This document shows positions 12,247 through 19,564 of a DNA stretch of 19,564 bases, piece after piece. The notes below the pieces were generated by a model. It was given only the letters and a program-made list of their open reading frames with translations, did not search any database and was not told where the DNA came from. The DNA comes from Oribacterium sp. UBA4274 (GTDB taxonomy: Bacteria; Bacillota; Clostridia; Lachnospirales; Lachnospiraceae). The stretch is from assembly GCA_002396005.1 (NCBI GenBank), contig DGVW01000070.1, positions 1 through 19,564 of the forward strand, in the 5' to 3' direction. Within the stretch, counting starts at the first letter, position 1. Every line of letters starts with the position of its first letter. Both the position numbers and the translations under genes were made by a program.

Positions 12247-14701
12247 AGAAGATAAGAAGCGGATAAGAGAGATCATAAAATCCATATCTGATGATGGAAT
12301 ACCAAGGACCGCTCAGGACAGCATCCCGTTTGATAGGATGTTCCAGGACGGTATCTGCCGGATAGGGGATGATTATTACACGAAGACCATAGAGTTTCAG
12401 GACATAAATTATCAGCTGGCACAGCAGGAGGATCAGAAAGAAATATTTGAAGAATGGTGTTCCTTCCTTAATTTCTTTGACAGTTCGGTGCATTTTCAGC
12501 TGAGCTTCATGAATATGGCAACGGATGCAGAGAAATTTGAGAAAAGCATAGCGATTCCTCATCAGAGAGATTCCTTTAACGATGTCAGAGACGAATATAC
12601 AGGAATGCTAAAACGTCAGATGGAAGCCGGTAACAATGGCCTTACAAAGACTAAATACCTTACTTTCGGTATACATGCAGAGTCCATAAAGACAGCGAAA
12701 CCAAGGCTCATACATCTTGAGATAGATATACTTAATAATTTCAAAAGGATAGGTGTCAGGGCACGGACACTGAACGGTACAGAGCGTCTCGAACTCATGC
12801 ACAGTGAGTTCCATATGGGGGATGATACTAAGTTCCACTTTGACTGGAAATGGCTCACTGGGTCAGGACTTTCAGTAAAAGACTTCATAGCTCCGAGCAG
12901 CCTTTATTTCAGGAACGGAAGGACTTTTCAGATAGGTGAGATGTACGGGGCAATGAGCTTTCTCTCTATAGATGCCTCTGACATAAGTGACAGGATGCTG
13001 GCAGACTTTCTTTCTATGGAATCAAGCCAGATAGTCACCATGCACATACAGTCTGTGGATCAGAATGAGGCCATAAAGACTATAAAGCATACCATCACAG
13101 AACTGGACCGGAGCAAGATCGAGGAACAGAAAAAAGCTGTCCGTGCCGGATATGACATGGATATCATTCCATCTGATCTTGCCACATACGGAAATGATGC
13201 AAAGGCGCTGTTAAAGGAACTTCAGAATCAGAATGAGAGAATGTTCCTTCTCACGTTCCTGGTCCTTAACACAGGGCGTACTTTGCAGGAACTTGAGAAC
13301 AATGTCTTTCAGACCAGCGGTATCGCACAGAAGCACAACTGTAACCTAATCCGTCTTGATTTCCAGCAGGAACAGGGACTCATGAGCACCCTGCCACTGG
13401 CAAACAATCTCATAGACATTAAGCGAGGGATGACCACAAGCAGTACGGCGATCTTTGTACCTTTCACCACACAGGAACTGTTCCAGGGAGGGGCACAGTC
13501 ACTTTACTACGGATTAAACGCTCTTTCCAACAACCTGATCATGGTGGACAGAAAGAAGCTGAAGAACCCGAACGGACTCATACTTGGAACACCGGGATCT
13601 GGAAAATCTTTCGCAGCGAAGAGGGAAATAGCCAATGCTTTCCTCGTTACAGATGATGATGTGATCATCTCTGATCCTGAGTCAGAGTATTCGCCTCTGG
13701 TCAGCAGGTTCGGAGGACAGGTTATAAAGATCAGTCCTACATCAGACCAGTTCATTAATCCTATGGACATCAACATGAACTATTCAGATGATGACAATCC
13801 TACAGCATTGAAGGCGGATTTCATCCTTTCTCTCTGCGAGCTGATAGTCGGAGGAAAGGAGGGACTGAAGCCTGTCGAGAAGACAGTCATCGACCGATGC
13901 ATTCATAAGATTTATCAGCGGTATTTTGAGAACCCCGGCAAGGATAACATGCCGATACTGGAAGACCTTTACAAAGCACTTCTGGAGCAGGACGAGCCTG
14001 AGGCAAAGGTAGTGGCTACTGCACTTGAGATCTATGTAACAGGTTCCCTCAATGTCTTTAACCACAGGACTAATGTGAACATTAACAATCGTCTTGTGTG
14101 CTACGACATCAAAGACCTTGGTAAACAGCTAAAGAAGATTGGAATGCTTGTGGTTCAGGATCAGGTCTGGGGCAGGGTCACAGAGAACAGAAACCGTGGA
14201 AGATCCACCAGGTACTACATGGATGAGATGCATCTTCTTTTAAGGGAAGAGCAGACAGCAGCCTACACAGTTGAGATATGGAAGAGATTCAGAAAATGGG
14301 GCGGAATACCGACAGGAATAACCCAGAACGTTAAAGATCTTCTCGCATCAAAGGAAGTAGAGAATATCTTTGAAAATTCGGATTTCATTTACATGTTGAA
14401 TCAGGCCGTAGGTGACAGATCCATACTTGCGAAACAGCTTAACATAAGTCCCCATCAGATATCCTATGTGACTCATTCAGGTGAAGGTGAGGGGCTACTG
14501 TTTTATGGCAATGTCATCCTGCCCTTCGTTGACAGATTCCCGAAGGATCTTGAGCTCTATGACATCATGACCACCCGTCTTGAGGAGCGTCATGAAGCTG
14601 ATGTAAGGGCAGCTGAATTACAGAAAGTTATGGATAAGGAAATCCCAAAAGATGAGATTAAAGAAAAGGATATGAAACAGAAAACATATCTTGGCAGATG
14701 A
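12158..14701 (+). CDS. VirB4/TraE-type conjugation ATPase
   Basis: An 847-aa cytoplasmic ATPase that powers the type IV secretion channel. The N-terminal half is the VirB4 CagE/TrbE-like region (YYTKTIEFQDINYQLAQQED and later segments). Walker A GTPGSGKS lies at about residues 477-484, DVIISDPESEYSPLV follows, Walker B YYMDEMHLLLRE is near 685-696, and RFRKWGGIPTGITQNVKDLL is the family's conserved motif. Start: TTG 12158, with AAGGAGG (12142-12148) 9 nt upstream, inside prgI. Residues 1-30 are thus read from DNA that also codes the PrgI tail. No frameshift is seen, and the length is typical. Confidence 0.95.
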   Translation: MSDLIRKILTILGLRKKEERILTIPEDLSKEDKKRIREIIKSISDDGIPRTAQDSIPFDRMFQDGICRIGDDYYTKTIEFQDINYQLAQQEDQKEIFEEWCSFLNFFDSSVHFQLSFMNMATDAEKFEKSIAIPHQRDSFNDVRDEYTGMLKRQMEAGNNGLTKTKYLTFGIHAESIKTAKPRLIHLEIDILNNFKRIGVRARTLNGTERLELMHSEFHMGDDTKFHFDWKWLTGSGLSVKDFIAPSSLYFRNGRTFQIGEMYGAMSFLSIDASDISDRMLADFLSMESSQIVTMHIQSVDQNEAIKTIKHTITELDRSKIEEQKKAVRAGYDMDIIPSDLATYGNDAKALLKELQNQNERMFLLTFLVLNTGRTLQELENNVFQTSGIAQKHNCNLIRLDFQQEQGLMSTLPLANNLIDIKRGMTTSSTAIFVPFTTQELFQGGAQSLYYGLNALSNNLIMVDRKKLKNPNGLILGTPGSGKSFAAKREIANAFLVTDDDVIISDPESEYSPLVSRFGGQVIKISPTSDQFINPMDINMNYSDDDNPTALKADFILSLCELIVGGKEGLKPVEKTVIDRCIHKIYQRYFENPGKDNMPILEDLYKALLEQDEPEAKVVATALEIYVTGSLNVFNHRTNVNINNRLVCYDIKDLGKQLKKIGMLVVQDQVWGRVTENRNRGRSTRYYMDEMHLLLREEQTAAYTVEIWKRFRKWGGIPTGITQNVKDLLASKEVENIFENSDFIYMLNQAVGDRSILAKQLNISPHQISYVTHSGEGEGLLFYGNVILPFVDRFPKDLELYDIMTTRLEERHEADVRAAELQKVMDKEIPKDEIKEKDMKQKTYLGR

Positions 14702-14733
14702 AATTAGTGATTTCGTAAAGAGAGTATAGCAGA

Positions 14734-16590
14734 ATGGAAATAAAGAGAATTAATGAGTCAGAGGAATCACCGGGGAAGGCGATTCGGGACAGAAAGTGTC
14801 ACCTGGAGCAGAATCCGAGGGCTCCGGGCGATAAGCTGATGAATGAAACTTCTGCAAGAAGAGCAGTCAGGAAGAAGCTGAGATTAGGAAGAGCAGATAC
14901 GACACTTTCACCGGAGGAGCTGCGACAGGAACAGGAAAAACAGCTCCAGGGAAGACGAGCCATACGACGTGAGTTCGCTGCAAGAGAGGCTCTTCATAAA
15001 GAAATCGATAAGGCAAATGAAGATGAGAATGTTGGCATTGAGGCTGTTAATAATACTTCAAATGCAGCAATCAGTGCCGAGGAGCTGCTACGTCATAATA
15101 AGTATTCCGGAAGGCCTAAAGAAACAAAGGGATTAAGTGAACCAGCTGGATTATATAGAGCAAATTGGTCTGGAGATGGTGAAGGAGACAACATGTTTGA
15201 AGATTCTGTCGGTGGCGATGGATGCTTATCTGGAGGACCATCTGTCAGAAGAGACAATACAGCTTATTCTGGTTATGGAGGGAAGCTTGGCGGTGACAAA
15301 AGAGATCTAAACATGAACACATGGAAGAAAGTCAGCACAGACGAAAGCCTGAAATCTCAGCAAAAGCTGCTTATGAAAAAGGAGTATCAAAAATCGGCTT
15401 TTGAAAGGGCAAGAAAGGAATCTGCCAACAGTTTCGGAAGTCTTTCAAGAAGGTTCGTAGACAAGGCTGAAGACTTAAGTGGAAAGCTCATTGAATTCAT
15501 TAAGGAATCCATAGAGGAGCATCCTGGAGTTCTCATCACAATAGTATTGATCCTTGTGATACTTGCACTTATCATTGGCATTCTTTCCGGCACCGGTCTG
15601 TTTGCGAATTCTCTTGGAAATACTACACTTGAATCTTCTTTCACGGCAGATGATCCTGTGATACTGGCTGTTGATAACAAGTACAAAGACAAGGAGGGGG
15701 TCCTACAGAGCCGAATCGATAACATTGAAACGGAATATCCTGATTATGATGAGTATAAATACGAGCTTGACACCATATATCACAATCCTTATGAACTTGC
15801 GGCACTTCTCACAGTGCTCCATGAGGACTATACGGAGGAAAGGGCGCAGGAGAGTCTGAATGAGATATTTGATAAGCAGTATAAACTTACTACAGAATCT
15901 GTCACGGAGATACGAACAAGGACTGAGACACACAGTCATACTGTGACGGAACCGGATGGTTCGACTTCAACGGATTATTATGATGTGGAAGTGGAGTATG
16001 AGTACCATATCCTGAAGGTGAAGCTGAAAAGTGCTTCCATGGACTCGATAATCACTGAGATGTGTCTGACGGAAGATCAGAAAGCAAGGTACGACCTTCT
16101 GGTGGAGACCCTGGGAAACAAGGGCACAATATTTGCGTCTGACCCATATGCGGCACCGGTCATAGGAGACTATGAAGGTTATGAAGTGCCTCCGGAGGCT
16201 CTTACGGACACAAAGTTCGCAAGGATGATAAATGAAGCAGAGAAATATCTAGGCTACCCGTATGTATGGGGTGGTTCAAGTCCAAGCACCAGTTTTGACT
16301 GTTCCGGGTTCGTAAGCTGGGTAATCAATCATTCCGGTAACGGATGGAATGTAGGTCGAGAGACTGCAAACGGACTTGTTGGACATTGTGCCAAGGTATC
16401 GAGAGCTGAGGCAAAACCCGGAGATCTCATTTTCTTCCAGGGAACCTACAATACAAAGGGCGCGAGTCATGTGGGAATCTATGTTGGAGATGGAATGATG
16501 ATACATTGCGGCAAGCCTATACAGTACGCATCTATAGATACGGATTATTGGAAAAAACATTTTTATATGTTCGGAAGAATTATCGGTTAG
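14734..16590 (+). CDS. Membrane-anchored NlpC/P60 peptidoglycan hydrolase (CD1108 family)
   Basis: A 618-aa protein. Residues 1-260 are cytoplasmic, highly charged and low-complexity (Arg/Lys/Glu rich). One membrane helix is near 264-290 (LITIVLILVILALIIGIL). An extracellular region follows (about 295-480; YDEYKYELDTIYHNPYELAA). The C-terminal NlpC/P60 domain (about 490-618) starts YLGYPYVWGG and has Cys523 in DCSGF, His579 in SHVGIYVG and His591 in MIHCG as the catalytic triad. It should cut peptide stems to let the mating channel through the wall (VirB1-like role). Unlike CwlT/TcpG, no lysozyme/SLT domain is evident. The ribosome site before ATG 14734 is weak (AGAGAG); a later start cannot be excluded. 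Confidence 0.88.
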   Translation: MEIKRINESEESPGKAIRDRKCHLEQNPRAPGDKLMNETSARRAVRKKLRLGRADTTLSPEELRQEQEKQLQGRRAIRREFAAREALHKEIDKANEDENVGIEAVNNTSNAAISAEELLRHNKYSGRPKETKGLSEPAGLYRANWSGDGEGDNMFEDSVGGDGCLSGGPSVRRDNTAYSGYGGKLGGDKRDLNMNTWKKVSTDESLKSQQKLLMKKEYQKSAFERARKESANSFGSLSRRFVDKAEDLSGKLIEFIKESIEEHPGVLITIVLILVILALIIGILSGTGLFANSLGNTTLESSFTADDPVILAVDNKYKDKEGVLQSRIDNIETEYPDYDEYKYELDTIYHNPYELAALLTVLHEDYTEERAQESLNEIFDKQYKLTTESVTEIRTRTETHSHTVTEPDGSTSTDYYDVEVEYEYHILKVKLKSASMDSIITEMCLTEDQKARYDLLVETLGNKGTIFASDPYAAPVIGDYEGYEVPPEALTDTKFARMINEAEKYLGYPYVWGGSSPSTSFDCSGFVSWVINHSGNGWNVGRETANGLVGHCAKVSRAEAKPGDLIFFQGTYNTKGASHVGIYVGDGMMIHCGKPIQYASIDTDYWKKHFYMFGRIIG

Positions 16591-16617
16591 ACCGTTGGGG
16601 AGACCTGACGGTCTTTT
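16589..16617 (+). terminator. Intrinsic terminator after the NlpC/P60 gene
   Basis: AGACCGT (16589-16595) pairs with ACGGTCT (16608-16614) around a 12-nt loop, then TTTTGTTTTG. The stem begins within the stop codon. GAGGAGG of the next gene starts 11 nt after the first T-run. Confidence 0.78.
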
Positions 16618-16637
16618 GTTTTGAATGAGGAGGAAGT

Positions 16638-17192
16638 ATGTACGAAAAACTTGAAAAAATGCGTGATGAAGTAAGTCGCTGTGAAAGGCGGTTTAAGTAC
16701 GCTGAGGAGAAACTGAGAGTGGCAAGAGAAAAGCTGAAGGAATGTGAAGCGGAACAGATCCTTTCAGATGTAGGAGCCATGAATCTGACACCTGAGGCCC
16801 TTGGAAAGTTCCTTGCAATCATTAAGTCCGGGCAGCTGGCCGAGCTTTTTCCCGGATTAACGGACTGTGGTGATGGAAAAAATGATGATAAGGATGAGGA
16901 TGGAGAAAATGATTCAGAAAGCAAGGAATCCGGGGATGATAAAAGGTTGAGTCATAGTACGGAGGAGGTGACAGATGCAAAGAATCTTGAGGAATTGAAC
17001 GGGCAAAATGATTCTAATGAGAATGCTGCAAATGACTCAGAAGATGATGGAAATAGTGCTATAGAGAAATCATATGAAATCGAAGAGAAAGGTTCATCAG
17101 GGGAGACCGAAGAATCCGATTACTTAGATGTTCTGAATAATTCGAATTACGACTCTTCGTATGATGAGGGATATGGAGGATATAGAGGATGA
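16638..17192 (+). CDS. DUF4315 family protein with acidic tail
   Basis: A 184-aa protein. Residues 1-75 match DUF4315: MYEKLEKMRDEVSRCERRFK, a coiled coil, then GAMNLTPEALGKFLAIIKSG and LAELFPGL. Residues 80-184 are an Asp/Glu/Ser/Asn-rich disordered extension not usual for the family, which is generally under 100 aa. The family sits between the NlpC/P60 and DUF4366 genes in Tn1549/CTn-type elements; function unknown. GAGGAGG 5 nt before ATG. The stop overlaps the next start (ATGA). Confidence 0.82.
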   Translation: MYEKLEKMRDEVSRCERRFKYAEEKLRVAREKLKECEAEQILSDVGAMNLTPEALGKFLAIIKSGQLAELFPGLTDCGDGKNDDKDEDGENDSESKESGDDKRLSHSTEEVTDAKNLEELNGQNDSNENAANDSEDDGNSAIEKSYEIEEKGSSGETEESDYLDVLNNSNYDSSYDEGYGGYRG

Positions 17193-17974
17193 AACTTATC
17201 AAAATAAAGATATTGGCAGCGACAACCATGATATTCGGAATTCTGGTATTAACGATGTCAGATAAAGCATTTGCACAGACAGGACCTGAAGCTGAATGTA
17301 TCTGTACAGAGAGATGTAAAGAAGGAAAGGTTAATGAAAACTGTCCTGTATGCAGTAAGGACATTGCTCTTTGTCAGGGAGAAGATACACCTGAAGAAAC
17401 AGTCGAAGAGACAGAACCCGAAGAGACTATGGGGCCTCTGACACCGGACGGTAACATGAACCTCGTTGATGATTACGGGAGCCCAGATAAAACTGGAAAG
17501 CAGTTCATCACGATGACAACAAAGAACGGTAATTATTTTTATCTGATCATCGATCGTGATGACAGTGGGAATGAGACCGTACATTTCCTCAACCTGGTAG
17601 ATGAAGCAGATCTTCTGAAACTTCTTGATGATGATGAGAAGAAAGCTTACGAAGAAGAGCTTGCAAAGAAGGAAGCTGAAAGGCTTGCAGCTGAACAGGA
17701 AACGGAGCCTGAAACAGAAGCCCCCGCAGAAGAGGAGAAAGCTGTGAAAAGGGGACTTCAGCCTCCAAATCCTGCTGTACTTTTACTTATCTTATTCGGA
17801 GTGCTCGGAGGAATCGGATTATATCTCTACAAAAAGATCCAGATAAAGAAACCTACTAAGTCCAAGGCTGATCCGGATATAGATTACCGTGAGCATGATA
17901 AGGATGAAGAAGATTACCTCGATGCGATACAGACTGAAGTAAATGATGACGAAAGTAAAGAATCGGAAATATAA
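17189..17974 (+). CDS. DUF4366 family (CD1107-like) surface protein
   Basis: A 261-aa membrane-anchored protein. A signal peptide (about 1-30, ending KAFAQ) is followed by a Cys cluster (CICTERCKEG then CPVCSKDIALC), which could bind metal or form disulfides. An acidic Glu/Thr/Pro stretch comes next, then a folded core with FITMTTKNGNYFYLIIDRDD and VHFLNLVDEADLLKLL, typical of DUF4366. A second Glu/Ala/Pro-rich linker leads to a membrane helix near 193-213 (AVLLLILFGVLGGIGLYLY), with a charged cytoplasmic tail. Known only as a conserved ICE surface protein; a role in mating contact is inference. It overlaps the DUF4315 stop by 4 nt and is followed by a strong terminator. Confidence 0.87.
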   Translation: MKLIKIKILAATTMIFGILVLTMSDKAFAQTGPEAECICTERCKEGKVNENCPVCSKDIALCQGEDTPEETVEETEPEETMGPLTPDGNMNLVDDYGSPDKTGKQFITMTTKNGNYFYLIIDRDDSGNETVHFLNLVDEADLLKLLDDDEKKAYEEELAKKEAERLAAEQETEPETEAPAEEEKAVKRGLQPPNPAVLLLILFGVLGGIGLYLYKKIQIKKPTKSKADPDIDYREHDKDEEDYLDAIQTEVNDDESKESEI

Positions 17975-17980
17975 ACACAT

Positions 17981-18007
17981 GGAGCGGCAGCGATGCCGCT
18001 CCTTTTT
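17981..18007 (+). terminator. Intrinsic terminator after the DUF4366 gene
   Basis: GGAGCGGC (17981-17988) pairs perfectly with GCCGCTCC (17995-18002), loop AGCGAT, then T5. ACGGAGG of the next gene begins 7 nt after the T-run. Confidence 0.9.
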
Positions 18008-18025
18008 GATGAAACGGAGGAAATT

Positions 18026-18187
18026 ATGGCTACAAAATCAAGATATATGGCTTATGCAGAAGGATATAAAAAGAACAATGAAAGGAAAGAACAGAGATCA
18101 TCACCAGAATCCATTCTACAAAAACTTAAGGAACTAAAAGGACAGAACGCAGTGATCACAGTTCCGGCAGGTACAGAAAATGAATGA
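18026..18187 (+). CDS. Small charged protein, 53 aa, unknown
   Basis: MATKSRYMAYAEGYKKNNER, a Lys/Glu-rich middle, then a short LQKLKELKGQNAVITVPAG. No family recognised. ACGGAGG lies 5 nt before ATG 18026; an in-frame ATG at 17993 is rejected because it lies within the terminator loop. The end overlaps the next gene by 8 nt, so it probably drives translation of that gene, which has only a weak site of its own. Confidence 0.6.
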   Translation: MATKSRYMAYAEGYKKNNERKEQRSSPESILQKLKELKGQNAVITVPAGTENE

Positions 18188-19564
18188 CCATGATAATTAC
18201 AGCCTGAATCAGGTAGCTATAAGAATGGTCAGGATGCCGCCGCTTATGAGCGATGTACCTATGACCACTCCGGAAGCGGCTATCAGGCTGATCAATGACA
18301 CCCTTAAGGAATTTGACCGTGAGACTCTGGTGGTCGTGAATCTTCAAAGTGACCTGAGACCGATAAACATGAACTTTGTGAGCATAGGCACTTTGGATAC
18401 ATCACCGGCACATCCGAGAGAAATCCTTAAAACAAGTATATTAAGCAACGCGGCATCTATACTGCTGTTTCATAATCATCCATCCGGCAGTCTTTTACCC
18501 AGCAGGAAAGATGTTGAAATCACCGAAATGATGCTGAAAGCCTGCCAGATCATGGGAATTCCGATGCTTGACCATATTATCATTGGAAAGAATAACAGGT
18601 ATTTTTCTTTTCATGAAAAAGATGTTTTGAAAGTTCCGGAAATAGAGACAGCACATGACATTGACACATTCAGATGGGAGGGGAGCGAAGTGGCTGAACA
18701 TAAATCAACTTTTGATCCAAAGAAAGCAGCGGAAGAGCGGAAACAGGAAATGAAGGAGATCACAGATCGACTGGAGACAGGCGTGTCGGAGATATTTCAG
18801 AGTGAGAAGTATCAGAAGTTCCTGGATACCATGGCAAAGTTTCCGCACTACAGCCTCAACAATAACATCCTTATCATGCTGCAGAAACCTGACGCAACTC
18901 TGTGTCAGTCTTACACCGGCTGGAAGCAGATAGGCCGATTTGTGAAAAAGGGCGAAAAGGGGATAAGGATACTTGCACCGACACCCTATAAGTTGGAACG
19001 ACTGCAGAACAAACTTGATGACAAGGGAAAAGAGATACTCGATAAGGATGGTGAGCCTGTAAGGGAGACTGTCGAAATCAATGTCACAGCATTTAAACCT
19101 GTGAGCACCTTTGACTTGTCACAAACAGAGGGTGAACCGCTTCCGACTCTGGGAGTTTCGGAACTTGCAGGTAGCGTAGACGGCTATGAAAAGCTATTTG
19201 AAGCTATCAGAGTGGCAAGTCCCGTGCCTATAGCTTTTGAAGATATAGAGGGAGAGACAAAAGGGTATTTCCATACTGCTGAAAAACGTATAGCTATTCA
19301 GGAAGGAATGAGTGAGATCCAGAACATAAAAACCGCTATACATGAGATGGCCCACGCCAAGCTCCATAATATGGAAGTACAGAAGAACAGAGATGATGGC
19401 GGGCAAACGAGATCCAGTAAAGAAGTTGAAGCCGAATCAGTTGCTTATACCGTTTGTCAGCATTTTGGCATAGACACATCAGATTACAGCTTTGCCTATG
19501 TAGCCGGATGGTCCCAGGGTAAAGAGATGCTGGAACTTAAAGAATCCCTGAACACCATCAGGAC
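18180..19564 (+). CDS. RadC-like JAB domain fused in frame to ArdC-like antirestriction zincin (partial, runs off the window)
   Basis: An open frame of 461 codons with no stop before the window ends. Residues 1-160: JAB/MPN domain of RadC-like proteins, with LVVVNLQSDLRPINMNFVSI, then HNHPSG (H98, H100), S108 and D111 as the JAMM zinc ligands, and MLDHIIIGKNNRYFSFHEKD. Residues about 170-461: ArdC-like, with KYQKFLDTMAKFPHYSLNNN, GWKQIGRFVKKGEKGIRILA, the zincin motif HEMAH (388-392) and EAESVAY as the likely third ligand. ArdC protects incoming single-stranded DNA from host restriction. GGAGG at 18677-18681 lies 8 nt before an in-frame GTG at 18690 (MAEHKSTFDPKKAAEER...), the normal start of free-standing ArdC relatives. 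Both a fusion and a shorter ArdC product may be made. Confidence 0.82.
   Translation, partial: MNDHDNYSLNQVAIRMVRMPPLMSDVPMTTPEAAIRLINDTLKEFDRETLVVVNLQSDLRPINMNFVSIGTLDTSPAHPREILKTSILSNAASILLFHNHPSGSLLPSRKDVEITEMMLKACQIMGIPMLDHIIIGKNNRYFSFHEKDVLKVPEIETAHDIDTFRWEGSEVAEHKSTFDPKKAAEERKQEMKEITDRLETGVSEIFQSEKYQKFLDTMAKFPHYSLNNNILIMLQKPDATLCQSYTGWKQIGRFVKKGEKGIRILAPTPYKLERLQNKLDDKGKEILDKDGEPVRETVEINVTAFKPVSTFDLSQTEGEPLPTLGVSELAGSVDGYEKLFEAIRVASPVPIAFEDIEGETKGYFHTAEKRIAIQEGMSEIQNIKTAIHEMAHAKLHNMEVQKNRDDGGQTRSSKEVEAESVAYTVCQHFGIDTSDYSFAYVAGWSQGKEMLELKESLNTIR
18677..18692 (+). promoter_or_regulatory. Internal ribosome binding site and GTG start in the JAB-ArdC frame
   Basis: GGAGG (18677-18681) followed after 8 nt by GTG (18690-18692), in frame with the upstream JAB domain (codon 171). 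It would give an ArdC protein without the JAB part. The site is stronger than the one before the full-length start at 18180. Confidence 0.6.

Noticed and set aside
17993..18025. N-terminal extension of the 53-aa protein
   Set aside because: It starts in the terminator loop; ATG 18026 follows ACGGAGG.
1..19564. tRNA, rRNA, integrase, relaxase or transposase genes
   Set aside because: Looked for by motif and structure; none seen, so the element's recombination and nicking genes must lie outside the window.

Overview
The window looks like the left end of an integrative and conjugative element (ICE) of the broad Tn1549/CTn class, from a Firmicute, most likely a Lachnospiraceae-type gut clostridium. 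This rests on protein families (PcfB/DUF3801, Maff2, PrgI, VirB4, CD1108-type NlpC/P60, DUF4315, DUF4366, DUF5688), strong AGGAGG-type ribosome binding sites, moderate GC, and every gene lying on the + strand. The species cannot be fixed from the sequence.

Layout. 1-179: last codons of a chromosomal 23S rRNA uracil-methyltransferase gene (rlmD/rumA family), a known ICE integration target, so the element end probably lies here. 180-462: a gene-free end region with dyads, a 14-bp direct repeat and a terminator. 463-3105: plasmid-like replication and partition block (RepA_N-type initiator, ParA, ParB). 3171-3893: an autoregulated-looking XRE repressor and a small membrane protein. 3894-4199: gene-free, with an 18-bp direct repeat and two stacked terminators. 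4200-6763: accessory block with a DUF5688 protein, a Cys-rich 67-aa protein, a second RepA_N paralogue and an unknown 137-aa protein. 6780-9067: coupling module (PcfB-like adaptor and VirD4/TraG ATPase). 9221-9757: unknown protein. 9849-10577: an AbrB/RelE-like toxin-antitoxin cassette. 10603-16590: mating-pore genes (Maff2, TrbL/VirB6, PrgI, VirB4, NlpC/P60 hydrolase). 16638-17974: DUF4315 and DUF4366 proteins. 18026-19564: a 53-aa protein, then a long reading frame joining a RadC/JAB domain to an ArdC-like antirestriction domain; it runs off the window.

How it fits together. Rep/ParAB would let the excised circle replicate and segregate. PcfB and VirD4 bring the relaxosome to a type IV secretion channel made of Maff2, TrbL, PrgI and VirB4, with NlpC/P60 opening peptidoglycan. 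ArdC would protect incoming DNA. No integrase, excisionase, relaxase or topoisomerase is seen; they are presumably to the right.

Most notable signals: (a) near-palindromic repeats in the linker of rep1, with a fourth copy just after parB, and a different repeat set in rep2; (b) a perfect 19-bp palindrome inside parB; (c) intrinsic terminators placed just upstream of ribosome binding sites at least six times, suggesting element-wide attenuation or antitermination; (d) the JAB-ArdC frame with a strong internal start signal.
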